Origin: Pseudobdellovibrionaceae bacterium
GTDB lineage: Bacteria > Bdellovibrionota > Bdellovibrionia > Bdellovibrionales > Bdellovibrionaceae
Direction of reading: 5' to 3'
DNA length: 64,000 nt
NCBI GenBank assembly: GCA_947449255.1
Contig: CANFQX010000006.1
Span: forward strand, 62,001-126,000
Positions 53,514 through 62,926 of this stretch are shown here, piece after piece (positions within the stretch are counted from its first letter, which is position 1; every line of letters starts with the position of its first letter). The notes beneath the pieces are model-generated. The model was not told where the DNA came from. It searched no databases and saw only the letters and a list, made by a program, of their open reading frames with translations. Made by a program: the position numbers and the translations under genes.

Positions 53514-54485
53514 ATGGACACTTCAATGAACCAGAAACTCAATGATTTTTTTCCCCCAATTGAACCCTACAATCAAGGCCACTTGAAGGTTTCAGAAATA
53601 CATTCCTTGTATTTCGAGGAGTCCGGAAACCCCCAAGGTCAACCGGTCGTTTTTCTTCACGGTGGACCTGGAAGTGGAACTTCTCCTGATAATCGTCGTT
53701 TTTTTGATCCTAAATCTTATAGAATCATCCTTCTTGACCAAAGAGGTTCAGGAAGATCAACACCTTGTGCTGAGTTGCGCGAAAATACAACCTGGGACCT
53801 GGTCGCTGATATTGAAACACTTCGTGAGCTATTAAAAATTGAAAAGTGGGTTGTATTCGGTGGCAGCTGGGGTTCAACTTTAGCTCTGGCATATTCAATC
53901 ACCCACACCGAAAAGGTCAAAGCGCTCATACTGCGAGGTATTTTCCTTTGTCGTCCCACTGAAATAAAATGGTTTTATCAAGAAGGAGCTTCTCAAATTT
54001 TTCCAGACATTTGGGATGATTATTTGAAGCCAATCCCCGCCATTGAGCAGGGCGATTTAGTTGCAGCTTACTATAAGCGATTAATTCATGAAGATATTGA
54101 GGTTCGCTTGGAGGCCGCTAAAGCCTGGAGCAAATGGGAAGCTTCCACTGCACGTTTGTTTGTAGATTTTAAAGCCATCGAAGAATTTGACGAACCCGAA
54201 TTAGCATTGAGCTTTGCGAGAATCGAATGCCATTATTTTACCCATGGCGCCTTTTTTGATACGCCAAATTGGATCTTAGAAAACATATCAAAAATTCGAC
54301 ATATTCCAGGTTTCATCGTTCAAGGCCGATATGATGTTATCTGTCCATCCACGTCAGCTTGGGATCTTCACAAAGCCTGGCCGGAAGCAAAAATTACAAT
54401 AATTTCAGATGCAGGACACTCGGCCTCAGAGCCAGGGATAAAATCTTCACTCATAGAGTTCACTGAAGTATGTAAAAAATTGTAA
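53514..54485 (+). CDS. pip: Proline iminopeptidase
   Basis: 323 aa, alpha/beta-hydrolase S33 family. HGGPGSGTSPDNRRFFDP (~41-58) and DQRGSGRSTPC, nucleophile elbow VFGGSWGSTLALAY, Asp in VQGRYDVICP and His in DAGHSASEPG. Releases N-terminal proline from peptides in the cytoplasm. No signal peptide. It follows the adenosine deaminase gene by 45 nt. Confidence 0.94.
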   Translation: MDTSMNQKLNDFFPPIEPYNQGHLKVSEIHSLYFEESGNPQGQPVVFLHGGPGSGTSPDNRRFFDPKSYRIILLDQRGSGRSTPCAELRENTTWDLVADIETLRELLKIEKWVVFGGSWGSTLALAYSITHTEKVKALILRGIFLCRPTEIKWFYQEGASQIFPDIWDDYLKPIPAIEQGDLVAAYYKRLIHEDIEVRLEAAKAWSKWEASTARLFVDFKAIEEFDEPELALSFARIECHYFTHGAFFDTPNWILENISKIRHIPGFIVQGRYDVICPSTSAWDLHKAWPEAKITIISDAGHSASEPGIKSSLIEFTEVCKKL

Positions 54486-54617
54486 AACCCCCTTTGAGAA
54501 AAATTATTCTTGCAAAGTGGTTCCAAATTGGGTCTATTGCGGCTGCTTCGGACTTGTGCAATGAACAAGTTCATTTAGCCGACATAGACCAGAGCAATTG
54601 GAATATAGGATGGTTCA

Positions 54618-55619
54618 GTGGAATTAAGAAAAAGTTTTCAAAGAAGTCTTTTTGTCAGCTTTCTTTCAATGATTTCCTTGGGTGGGTGCGGCCTTCAAGG
54701 ACCTGTTACAGATTCTCAAATCTCTCAGCTTAACATTTCAAAATCTGACAATTTAGGAATTATTGCTGGGGCCAATGTTGGCTCCCAAGAAGAGCTATCT
54801 AGACATACAGTTGCCCTATTTAGCAGGCATCAAGGCAGCGATCCAGGAGGAGCCATTTGCACAGGTTCATTACTTCCAGGAAATTTAGTTCTCACAGCGG
54901 CACATTGTATCGACAATTTAATGGTTGTTGTTTTCTCACAAGACTTCGATTCAGCACAGAGCAGTCAAATTTTTCCAGTAGATAAAACATCTGTATCAAA
55001 TTTTTGGAGTTCACGAAGAAGTGCCGACAAAGACCATGGTGATATTGCATTAATTCATTTCCAAGGCACTGTCCCTGAGGGTTTCAGCCCCGTCAAACTG
55101 ATTGGAGATGCGTCCCTTTTAAAAAATGGCAATCCCGTTATACTTGCTGGATACGGCGTAAGTCATGTCGCTGAAACTCCCATTGATGAACGAACATACC
55201 CTGACCTCATTAAATCAGTTGAAACTGGCAAAGTAGTTTGCGATGACCCAAAAACGCTAACAAACTGTGCGCAAGTTGATATGACGGGAGCTGGTTTATT
55301 ACGGAAAACCACCGTCACAATCGCCGATAAGAATTTTGCGCAGTCAGAAATACTATTAGATCAAACAAAAGGAACTGGGGCATGTCATGGTGACTCTGGT
55401 GGACCAGCCTACATTTCAGTCGATGGCTCCCTTTACCTTTGGGGTGTCACGAGCCGGGGCGAAAGAGATCCAAAAAATGATTGCTCGCAATATGCTGTTT
55501 ACACGAATGTGCTCTACTATCGCGACTGGATTGACAAAACCAGCCAAAAGATTTTTGCATCAGAGGCAAGTGTAAGAAAAATTCAAATTATTCATCCTAG
55601 AAAATTAAATTACTGGTAA
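54618..55619 (+). CDS. Trypsin-like serine protease, lipoprotein
   Basis: 333 aa from GTG 54618 with AGGA 8 nt upstream. The lipoprotein signal ends ISLGGC. S1 chymotrypsin-fold triad: LTAAHCID, DHGDIALIHF and GACHGDSGGPAY. Probably an exported, membrane-tethered protease. The catalytic residues are complete. It lies alone after pip with 132 nt between. Confidence 0.92.
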   Translation: MELRKSFQRSLFVSFLSMISLGGCGLQGPVTDSQISQLNISKSDNLGIIAGANVGSQEELSRHTVALFSRHQGSDPGGAICTGSLLPGNLVLTAAHCIDNLMVVVFSQDFDSAQSSQIFPVDKTSVSNFWSSRRSADKDHGDIALIHFQGTVPEGFSPVKLIGDASLLKNGNPVILAGYGVSHVAETPIDERTYPDLIKSVETGKVVCDDPKTLTNCAQVDMTGAGLLRKTTVTIADKNFAQSEILLDQTKGTGACHGDSGGPAYISVDGSLYLWGVTSRGERDPKNDCSQYAVYTNVLYYRDWIDKTSQKIFASEASVRKIQIIHPRKLNYW

Positions 55620-55642
55620 TAGTGATCGCTAGAAATTCAAAG

Positions 55643-56440
55643 TTAGGCAATAGCACCTTTTAAGTTTTGCAAGACTTTTTGAATCTCACCAACTAGACCC
55701 TGAGGCTGATCAAACATCACACGATGGGAAGCTTCAGGGATGACTATCAAATCCAACTCAGGAAGCAACTCTTTGAGTTTTTTGGACAACTGCAAAAACT
55801 TTGCGTCCCTCTCCCCGACCATCCATCGTACCTTGCTCGTATGATTTGCCAGGAATGGCCGAAAATTTTTCTGTTTTGATAATGACCATTGGCTCAGTGC
55901 CAATGACAAATAGCTTCGATTAAAATCACTTTCTTTTCGCCTTGGCTCATTTAAGCTGCCATTAAAAACTGCCTGAGAGTTCCACTCGGCCAGTAATTCA
56001 TTCCACTCAAAATTTAAAAATTTTTCGGACCAACTGGTGTCCTGTAAAATTCTTGCTTCTCGCTCAGAAGATTGAAAGTTCTCTGCACAATCTTTTGAAT
56101 TTTCGTCATAGCTGTCATCAAATCCAGGATTCGCTGAAATCAAGATGCTGCTTTTCCATAACCAAGGATCCAATTCCAATGAATGGAGCGCCAGACGGCC
56201 TCCTAATGAATAACCAATGAGGATATTATGGTCACCTTCTTGCACCCTCTTTTTAACATATTCATTAAAATGAACTGCCCACATTGAAAAATTATTGTCC
56301 GGAGTAAGCCCTACATCTGCAAAACAATCCACAGCAAAAACTTTGACCGAAAATTTATTGGAAATCTTATCTCTTATGAAATCCCAGTCTTCTGGCTTCC
56401 CTAAAAAACCGTGCACAAAAAATAAATTTATAGCGACCAC
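55643..56440 (-). CDS. menH: MenH-like 2-succinyl-6-hydroxy-cyclohexadiene-carboxylate synthase
   Basis: 265 aa alpha/beta hydrolase. FFVHGFLGKPEDW at the N-terminus, nucleophile ILIGYSLGGRLALHS (~92-106), Asp region WMVGERDAKF, His in IPEASHRVMFDQP. Its position after menD, overlapping it by 13 nt, is the main evidence for the MenH reaction: elimination of pyruvate from the MenD product. Confidence 0.85.
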   Translation of the reverse strand: MVAINLFFVHGFLGKPEDWDFIRDKISNKFSVKVFAVDCFADVGLTPDNNFSMWAVHFNEYVKKRVQEGDHNILIGYSLGGRLALHSLELDPWLWKSSILISANPGFDDSYDENSKDCAENFQSSEREARILQDTSWSEKFLNFEWNELLAEWNSQAVFNGSLNEPRRKESDFNRSYLSLALSQWSLSKQKNFRPFLANHTSKVRWMVGERDAKFLQLSKKLKELLPELDLIVIPEASHRVMFDQPQGLVGEIQKVLQNLKGAIA

Positions 56441-58002
56441 AATTTTTCCAATTCATTCCAAAATAATTTCGTTTGAACAGGATCTGGACGAACTTCGATA
56501 ATTTGTTGAGCATCTAAGCTGATTCCTTCAGGAATACTGGTCCAACATTGATAGGGCCAATTCCACATCTTCGCCCAGAACTCGAACGAAACATTATGCT
56601 TATTAATAAAAATATCCTTATTAAACATCCTTGAAAAAATCTGACCGCCACCATTATTGATTACGATGATCTTTAGCTTTTTAGCATCCATTTGGGACGT
56701 CACCCAGAGTGAAGATAAATCATACATAGCAGTGAGATCACCAATCAGACACCAATTTTCAAAATCGATATGGGCCCATCCTAAAAAGGTTGAAATCTGC
56801 CCATCAATTCCATTTGCACCGCGATTTGCCAATAAACTTTGGGGTAAGGCTGACTGATCAGCACACAAATCCCACTCTCGAATGGGCATGGAATTTCCAA
56901 GATAAACCCTGCCACCCTTCATTAGCTTAGATAAAGAATAGACCATTCCTTGCTCTGAGCTCGGATGCCTTTCTAGCAAATTCTTAATTTTCTTTGCTTG
57001 CACTTTATCTAATTCAAGTGTTTTGGCAATTGTCTCTTTATTTGAATTTATCTTTATTTGGCCTAATATTGAGAGCGAACTCAAATGTTGAATTGGGCGA
57101 CTTAGACCGCTGAATTGATTGAAACCTACTGAGTAAACTTGAACACCCTTGTGCTTAGTTTCAAGATCTCGCCATATCCTAGCCGTGGGGACTCCGCCAA
57201 TCCTTAGCACTGAATCACAGGCTGCGGTTTTCAAAAGGTGTTCAATCATCGGCTCTCCGGATTGAATCAGAAAATCAGCCAAATCAAGACTTCCTCTCAA
57301 GCCCGAAATGCTTTCAGCATAAATGGGCGCCTTTAAGCGCCTTAGAAAATCTAAAACAACAACAGATTCTGCATCAGGCAGTGACCCCAAGAGCACAAGG
57401 GGATGACTCTGCTCTAAAAAGTTCTCAAGACTTTCAATGTTTTTATCATGTGCAAATGAACTTGTTTTTTTTTCTATAGTTAAAGTTGGAATGATCAGTT
57501 TTTCCACTGGGCCATCAATCAAGGGCTCTTCAAAACAAATATTCACCTGCAATGGACCCTTCGAAGTCCATTTTTTAAGCGAGAAATTTGCATCCGAAAA
57601 ATCTAAATCGAATGAGCACTCTACATAGGATGAAAATAGACCAACCTGTTCAATGGCCTGTGGAGCACCTGTCCCACGATAAACTTTGGGTCGATCCGCT
57701 GTCACTAGAATTAGGGGTAGAGATGAATATGTTGCCTCAACAGCTGCCGGCAATAGCTCAGCAACTGCTGTTCCAGAAGTTGTTATTACTGCCACGGGTT
57801 TTCTAGTTTTTGCAATGCGACCCAAAGCAAAAAATGCGGCTGATCGTTCTTCAAAAAATGAATAAATTTTTAGATTTTTGTTTTCATCTAAAATATGTAC
57901 AAGGGGACTATTTCTGGCCCCAGCACACAAGATAAATTCCTCGACACCTGAATTTAAAAGCTCTTGAACTAAGTTGGCGCCAAGCTGCATATTTGTCATC
58001 AT
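56428..58002 (-). CDS. menD: Menaquinone biosynthesis protein MenD (SEPHCHC synthase)
   Basis: 524 aa, ThDP-dependent. NSGVEEFILCAGARNSPL, FFEERSAAFFALGR (activating Glu), VITTSGTAVAELLPAAVEA and LILVTADRP are typical, with the ThDP-binding end WCLIGDLTAMYDLSSLW and IVINNGGGQIFS. Adds succinic semialdehyde from 2-oxoglutarate to isochorismate. Starts with ATGA overlap at the menF stop and overlaps menH downstream. Confidence 0.95.
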   Translation of the reverse strand: MMTNMQLGANLVQELLNSGVEEFILCAGARNSPLVHILDENKNLKIYSFFEERSAAFFALGRIAKTRKPVAVITTSGTAVAELLPAAVEATYSSLPLILVTADRPKVYRGTGAPQAIEQVGLFSSYVECSFDLDFSDANFSLKKWTSKGPLQVNICFEEPLIDGPVEKLIIPTLTIEKKTSSFAHDKNIESLENFLEQSHPLVLLGSLPDAESVVVLDFLRRLKAPIYAESISGLRGSLDLADFLIQSGEPMIEHLLKTAACDSVLRIGGVPTARIWRDLETKHKGVQVYSVGFNQFSGLSRPIQHLSSLSILGQIKINSNKETIAKTLELDKVQAKKIKNLLERHPSSEQGMVYSLSKLMKGGRVYLGNSMPIREWDLCADQSALPQSLLANRGANGIDGQISTFLGWAHIDFENWCLIGDLTAMYDLSSLWVTSQMDAKKLKIIVINNGGGQIFSRMFNKDIFINKHNVSFEFWAKMWNWPYQCWTSIPEGISLDAQQIIEVRPDPVQTKLFWNELEKLWSL

Positions 58003-59120
58003 TCTAGCCCCAAAATTTTCTTTACTGAATATCGTTTTTGCTTAAGTTCATTCCACTCACGTTCCATCTGACTTGCCTCGACAATTCCACATCCAGAACC
58101 AATCATGACCTCTTTGCTGGTCCATTGCAAATTTCGAATGGCGACAAGGCATATTGCCTTGTCCTTTTCGATAAAGGCAAAAGGCCCTCCAAATCCGCGG
58201 CGATTTTCTTGCCCAGGATATTCTGATAGCCAGTTAAAACCGAAGGAGCGTGGCGCAACACCCAATGCGGGGGTTGGATGCAAATCATAAATCAATTCAA
58301 TAAATTCTGGAATCGACTGACAAGAAACTTCAAAATCAGTTTTTAAATGGCACAACAAAGGCAAATCTAAAACAAATGGTCCAGAAGTGGTTATTCTTCC
58401 CCATTTTTCTAATCGGGCTTTGAGATCCTCAACGACGAAATTGTGCTCAGAAATTTCCTTAGGATCACTGAGCAGTTGATTAAAATAAAAACTAAATTGA
58501 GCAGCCGAACTGTTTTCTATTTTTGCTAATGTGCCAGCTAGGGCCATGGTTTTAAGCTTGAAATTTTCAAAACTAAATAAAATCTCTGGCGTAGCCCCCA
58601 AAACACCTTCACCATTTTGCCAAAATCCGAAAACATATAAGCTTTCAGGAGCCTTTCTAAGGCACACCAAAAGCTGCACCAAATCTTGAGGGCTCAGAGT
58701 TTGTGAGCTGCGACTGAAAACAACTGGGACAGCTTTTTTAATTTGATCGCTCTGAATTTTGGCTAAAATCGATTCAAAGGTGTTTACAAAATCAGCCAAA
58801 GATGGTTCCAACCAAGGAGCCTTGGACAGTGGTTTTGAAAAACCTGACGCTTGTTTTTGCAAATAGTTCTCGATAACCGCAAAAAAGCCAGCATCATCAA
58901 GAACAAAAACTGCAGATCCCTGCAAGAGCTGACCTTTGTCTAAATCATAAAAATCTGGCCAATACACTGAAACCACTGAACTATTGGCTTTCTCCACATC
59001 TTTAAATGGTCCAACAATAAGGGTCCACAGCCCCTCATGTCGTAAAAGTGCTCCAGATTGCAAAAAGTTAGCAAAGCTATTTGTAAAGCTCTGAATCGTT
59101 ATGCTATTGTCGTGATCCAC
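57999..59120 (-). CDS. menF: Isochorismate synthase MenF
   Basis: 373 aa from GTG 59120 (GAGG 7 nt upstream). Chorismate-binding enzyme: LLCHLKTDFEV, LHPTPALGVAPR, RRGFGGPFAFIEKDKAICL, IGSGCGIVEASQMEREWNE. Converts chorismate to isochorismate, the first committed step. Somewhat shorter than E. coli MenF. The menF-menD-menH order and overlaps indicate one operon, divergent from aroF. Confidence 0.93.
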   Translation of the reverse strand: MDHDNSITIQSFTNSFANFLQSGALLRHEGLWTLIVGPFKDVEKANSSVVSVYWPDFYDLDKGQLLQGSAVFVLDDAGFFAVIENYLQKQASGFSKPLSKAPWLEPSLADFVNTFESILAKIQSDQIKKAVPVVFSRSSQTLSPQDLVQLLVCLRKAPESLYVFGFWQNGEGVLGATPEILFSFENFKLKTMALAGTLAKIENSSAAQFSFYFNQLLSDPKEISEHNFVVEDLKARLEKWGRITTSGPFVLDLPLLCHLKTDFEVSCQSIPEFIELIYDLHPTPALGVAPRSFGFNWLSEYPGQENRRGFGGPFAFIEKDKAICLVAIRNLQWTSKEVMIGSGCGIVEASQMEREWNELKQKRYSVKKILGLE

Positions 59121-59163
59121 ATTAAGACCTCAATTTCATTAGTGAACAGAAGAAGTTCGTATT

Positions 59164-59988
59164 ATGGAAAATCAAACTATGCAAATAAGTCCCTCAACCC
59201 AAATAGTCAATATCGGTGGGTTTGATATTGGTGGTCCAAACTTTACAGTTGTAGCAGGCCCATGCTCAATTGAAAGCCCAGAACAGTTTTCTGAAACGGC
59301 TCACGGAGTAAAAGCCTCTGGAGCTCATTTACTTCGGGGTGGTATATGGAAAATGCGAACCTCGTCGCGAGACTTTCAGGGGTTGGGTACTTCAGCTTTT
59401 GAATTCATAAAAAAAGTCTGTAAAGAAACCAACATGTCGTTGATCTCAGAGGTCACCGATATTCGACAAATTGAAGAGGTCTATGACCTTGTGGGTTGCT
59501 TCCAAGTTGGATCAAGAAGTATGCAAAATTATGAACTTTTGCGCGAACTCGGCAAGCAAGATAAGCCCGTGCTTTTAAAGCGTGGCCTGGCAGCCTATAT
59601 CAATGAGTGGATCAAAGCCTCTGAGTACATCACCAAGGGTGGAAATCCAAATGTGATCTTATGTGAACGTGGTATTCGAACATTTGAAACTGCAACCCGC
59701 AACACTCTTGATCTTAATGCGGTTGCCTTTGCTAAGAAAAATTCTCCGTTGCCTGTTATTGTTGATCCCTCTCATGCTGTAGGTATTCGCGCCCTTGTTC
59801 CTGATTTGGCTTGCGCAGCTGCAGCCGTGGGCGCAGACGGCATCATCGTGGAAGTCCATCCTCGTCCAGAAGAAGCCCTTTCAGATGGCATGCAAGCACT
59901 TACACTCGCTGACTTTAGCTTGATGATGAAAAGACTTGATAAAATTTTGAATGCTATTGAACGACCACTTCATAAGGCGAAAATATAA
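59164..59988 (+). CDS. aroF: 3-deoxy-7-phosphoheptulonate synthase, type I beta
   Basis: 274 aa. Makes DAHP from phosphoenolpyruvate and erythrose 4-phosphate, the first shikimate step. Hallmarks are VVAGPCSIESPEQF, LRGGIWKMRTSSRDFQGLG, VLLKRGLAAYINEW, VILCERGIRTF, and VIVDPSHAVGIR. No regulatory ACT or chorismate mutase domain is fused. Divergent from menF across 43 nt, with menG overlapping its stop, so chorismate supply is linked to menaquinone synthesis. Confidence 0.94.
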   Translation: MENQTMQISPSTQIVNIGGFDIGGPNFTVVAGPCSIESPEQFSETAHGVKASGAHLLRGGIWKMRTSSRDFQGLGTSAFEFIKKVCKETNMSLISEVTDIRQIEEVYDLVGCFQVGSRSMQNYELLRELGKQDKPVLLKRGLAAYINEWIKASEYITKGGNPNVILCERGIRTFETATRNTLDLNAVAFAKKNSPLPVIVDPSHAVGIRALVPDLACAAAAVGADGIIVEVHPRPEEALSDGMQALTLADFSLMMKRLDKILNAIERPLHKAKI

Positions 59989-60725
59989 TGAAAACTAAAG
60001 TTCAACCTAGTCTTCAAACCAAACAGTCTCCTAATCCTGAAATTATTCGCACGATGTTTTCAAAGGTTGCTGCTAACTATGACAAGGGCAACAATGTTTT
60101 ATCTATGGGTATCCACCATCTTTGGAGAAAAAAACTGGTCAAATATGCTGGCTCAAAAAAGGGCGACAAGGTTCTAGACTGCGCAACTGGGACTGGAGAT
60201 CTAGCCATTGAGTTTAAAAAAAATGTAGGCTCCGAAGGTGAAGTTATAGGAACCGATTTTTGTGCCGAAATGCTCATACCGGCCCCCGGCAAGGCTATAG
60301 ATCGCAGCCTTGAAATTAAATTTGAACAAGCTGACGTAACAAAACTGCAATATGCCGACAGCACCTTTGATATTACAAGTATTTCATTTGGAATACGCAA
60401 CGTCAGTGATCCTGTTCTTGCACTTCAAGAAATGGCAAGAGTTACAAAATCAAATGGCAAAGTCTTGATCCTTGAGTTCGGACAAATGGATATTCCCATT
60501 TTGGGAAATCTGTATAATTTCTATTCACAAAATATTCTGCCAAAAATTGGTGGGCTTGTAACAGGCCAAAAAGAAGCCTATGAGTATTTGCAAAAATCCT
60601 CAGCTGCTTTTCCATGTAAAAGTAAATTTGTGGAGTTGATGAAGCAAACTGGTCAATTTTCCGAGATTGAATACATCAACCTTACAGGCGGAATTGCCTA
60701 TATTTACAAAGGCACTGTTAAATAA
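59988..60725 (+). CDS. menG: Demethylmenaquinone methyltransferase
   Basis: 245 aa SAM-dependent methyltransferase (UbiE/MenG). Starts inside the aroF stop (TAATG). Family motifs are MFSKVAANYDKGNNVLSMGI, KVLDCATGTGDLAIEF, IGTDFCAEML, SFGIRNVSDPVLALQEM, and VLILEFGQ. Last step of menaquinone synthesis. In this context the menaquinone role is favoured over ubiquinone. Confidence 0.94.
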   Translation: MKTKVQPSLQTKQSPNPEIIRTMFSKVAANYDKGNNVLSMGIHHLWRKKLVKYAGSKKGDKVLDCATGTGDLAIEFKKNVGSEGEVIGTDFCAEMLIPAPGKAIDRSLEIKFEQADVTKLQYADSTFDITSISFGIRNVSDPVLALQEMARVTKSNGKVLILEFGQMDIPILGNLYNFYSQNILPKIGGLVTGQKEAYEYLQKSSAAFPCKSKFVELMKQTGQFSEIEYINLTGGIAYIYKGTVK

Positions 60726-60738
60726 GGTTAAGACATTG

Positions 60739-61008
60739 TCAGGCTAGCATTTTCACAAACCAGGGTGCTGGTCCAACCAGCGGAGCCTCTCCCTTTAGAA
60801 TATAAATTACGTCCCGCCAATTATATACCAACTGAAAGTTGGAACACCTGATAGTTTTCCCAACAATTTGATTTTCCTGCAACACCTGAGGCTGTGGCCT
60901 CAGAGGGTCCGGAATATACCTCCGAGTTGGACAACCCCACAGCGCGCCGATAATTAATATAAATATCAAAAGAATATAAAAATTGCCGAAAAATATATTC
61001 CATTTCAT
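60739..61008 (-). CDS. Small putative lipoprotein, unknown
   Basis: 89 aa. N-terminal hydrophobic stretch FYILLIFILIIGALWGC with a lipobox-like end at Cys26, then a short Arg/Pro-rich region (CPTRRYIPDPLRPQPQ) and ~45 residues. It lies 78 nt downstream of menB on the same strand and converges with menG. The Shine-Dalgarno is poor and the length small, so it may be a real lipoprotein or a chance frame. Confidence 0.45.
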   Translation of the reverse strand: MKWNIFFGNFYILLIFILIIGALWGCPTRRYIPDPLRPQPQVLQENQIVGKTIRCSNFQLVYNWRDVIYILKGEAPLVGPAPWFVKMLA

Positions 61009-61086
61009 GAAACTATCTTCTGCTCTTTATATTTTTAATCCAGATGTATTAAAACAGCGCTTTATAACCTTAAATTTTAGAAATCA

Positions 61087-61986
61087 TCAGTAGTGCCAAG
61101 GGAATTTCGAGAAATCTTTGGGTCTTTTTTCCACAAATGAATTGCGACCTTCCGTGGCTTCTTCCGTACCATAAGCCAGTCGAGTGGCTTCGCCAGCAAA
61201 CAGCTGTTGCCCCACAAGGCCGTCATCAATCATATTGAATCCATATTTTAGCATTCTCATTGCCGTTGGACTTTTGGAATTCATTTCTTGAGCCCATTCC
61301 AAAGCAACTTTTTCTAAATCTTGATGTGGAATGACAGCATTAACCATCCCCATATCAAAGGCCTCTTGTGCTGAATAATTTCTACCTAGAAAAAATATTT
61401 CACGAGCTCTTTTTTGACCGACCATCCTGGCCAAATAAGCAGATCCATAACCACTGTCAAAACTGGCAACGTCAGGATCTGTTTGCTTAAATATTGCATG
61501 TTCTTTACTGGCTAATGTTAAATCACAGACAACATGCAATGAATGCCCTCCTCCAACAGCCCAGCCTGGAACCACGGCCATAACTATTTTAGGCATGAAA
61601 CGAATCAGCCTCTGAACCTCAAGAATATGAAGTCGACCTAGGCGCGCTTGATCCGCTTTTCCTGCAGCCTCTTTATCCTCATACTTGTATCCATCTTTAC
61701 CGCGAATGCGCTGATCGCCACCTGAACAAAAGGCCCAACCACCATCTTTAGGCGATGGCCCATTGCCAGTTATAATAACAACTCCAACATCTGGTGTGAT
61801 GCGAGCGTCTTCTAAGGCAAAGTAAAGCTCGTCTACGGTCTGCGGTCTAAAAGCATTACGAACTTCTGGACGATTAAAGGCAATACGGACTGTCCCCTGA
61901 TCCTTTGCTCGGTGATAAGTGATATCACTAAAATTAAATCCTGGAACCTCTAGCCACAAATCTGAATTAAAAATATCAGAAATCAT
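61087..61986 (-). CDS. menB: 1,4-dihydroxy-2-naphthoyl-CoA synthase
   Basis: 299 aa crotonase family. ITYHRAKDQGTVRIAFNRPE, AFCSGGDQRIRGKDGY (oxyanion loop), PGWAVGGGHSLHVVCDLTLA, SFDSGYGSAYLARMVGQ and NAVIPHQDLE are characteristic of MenB. Cyclises o-succinylbenzoyl-CoA. AGGAG precedes the ATG. Read towards menG, separated from it by the small lipoprotein gene. Confidence 0.96.
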   Translation of the reverse strand: MISDIFNSDLWLEVPGFNFSDITYHRAKDQGTVRIAFNRPEVRNAFRPQTVDELYFALEDARITPDVGVVIITGNGPSPKDGGWAFCSGGDQRIRGKDGYKYEDKEAAGKADQARLGRLHILEVQRLIRFMPKIVMAVVPGWAVGGGHSLHVVCDLTLASKEHAIFKQTDPDVASFDSGYGSAYLARMVGQKRAREIFFLGRNYSAQEAFDMGMVNAVIPHQDLEKVALEWAQEMNSKSPTAMRMLKYGFNMIDDGLVGQQLFAGEATRLAYGTEEATEGRNSFVEKRPKDFSKFPWHY

Positions 61987-62017
61987 ATCTCTCCTAGCAC
62001 GAATGCAATTAAATTCA

Positions 62018-62737
62018 TTATTTCAAATTCCAATCCACCTCAGAAATGCCTTTGGATCTTAGATAGGCATTAGCACTTGAAAATGGCTTGGTACCAAAAA
62101 AACCACGATGGGCGGAAAGCGGGGAAGGATGAACGGATTCAATGACAAAATGTTTTTGCCGATCAACAAATGCCGCCTTCTTTTGGGCATAAGCACCCCA
62201 TAAAATAAAAACAACATGGTCACATTCATCATTTATAATGTGAATTATTTTGTCTGTGAATTGCTCCCATCCTTTTCCTTGGTGTGAGGCGGCTTGCCCC
62301 TGCTCTACGGTAAGGACAGCATTCAACAAAAGAACACCGTGATCTGCCCAGTGCTTAAGTGAACCACTTCCCGGGATGGCTAAACCCAAATCCTCATGAA
62401 GTTCTTTTAATATATTTCTCAGAGACGGTGGGAATCGAACCCCTGGCTCGACCGAAAAACTCAGCCCGTGAGCTTGTCCTGGACCGTGATAGGGATCTTG
62501 TCCAACAATGACAACCTTAACTTGATTTAAGGGGGTTAACACAAAGGCCTTAAAACAATCATCTATTTTTGGATAGATCACCTTTGATTTTTGAAGCTCC
62601 TGATTTAGAAAAGAACTCAATTTCTTCATGTATTCTTTTGCAGTTTCGCCCTTGAGACTTTCCATCCAATCTGTCGGCAATTTAAAATCAAAAATCAATT
62701 CCTGTGGGTTCTCAATTTTAGACGTATTTGCCTGCAT
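62018..62737 (-). CDS. ung: Uracil-DNA glycosylase, family 1
   Basis: 239 aa. VIVGQDPYHGPGQAHGLSFS with the catalytic Asp (~80-99), FPPSLRNILKEL, VLLLNAVLTVEQGQAASHQG, and HPSPLSAHRGFFG with the catalytic His. Removes uracil from DNA in base-excision repair. It lies 31 nt upstream of menB on the same strand. Confidence 0.97.
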   Translation of the reverse strand: MQANTSKIENPQELIFDFKLPTDWMESLKGETAKEYMKKLSSFLNQELQKSKVIYPKIDDCFKAFVLTPLNQVKVVIVGQDPYHGPGQAHGLSFSVEPGVRFPPSLRNILKELHEDLGLAIPGSGSLKHWADHGVLLLNAVLTVEQGQAASHQGKGWEQFTDKIIHIINDECDHVVFILWGAYAQKKAAFVDRQKHFVIESVHPSPLSAHRGFFGTKPFSSANAYLRSKGISEVDWNLK

Positions 62738-62881
62738 ATTTAAAATCCTATAATGAGGCTCATTTTTGAGCTGAATTGACCATTTCTATTATTTCCAAGG
62801 TCCAGGTTCGAGACTTTAAATCAAACCTATTGGTTTTCAATTAAATTTTCATGCCAGCCGGAACTTGACCAGACAAAATTC

Positions 62882-62898
62882 ATAACCAAGGTTATAAT
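62882..62898 (+). promoter_or_regulatory. Consensus -10 box overlapped by a 14-bp inverted repeat
   Basis: TATAAT at 62893-62898 is partly covered by ATAACC.AA.GGTTAT (62882-62895, perfect 6-bp arms). TTGACC lies at 62865-62870 but is 22 nt away, too far for a usual sigma-70 spacing. An operator over the -10 box is likely. Confidence 0.5.
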
Positions 62899-62926
62899 AG
62901 AGCTAACAGGATAAAGGAGGCTAAAA

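Noticed and set aside
59164-59988. Possible KdsA (KDO-8-phosphate synthase) instead of DAHP synthase
   Set aside because: GPCSIESPEQF, RGGIWKMRTSSRDFQG and KRGLAAYINEW are type I beta DAHP synthase features; the KdsA N-terminal pattern is not present.
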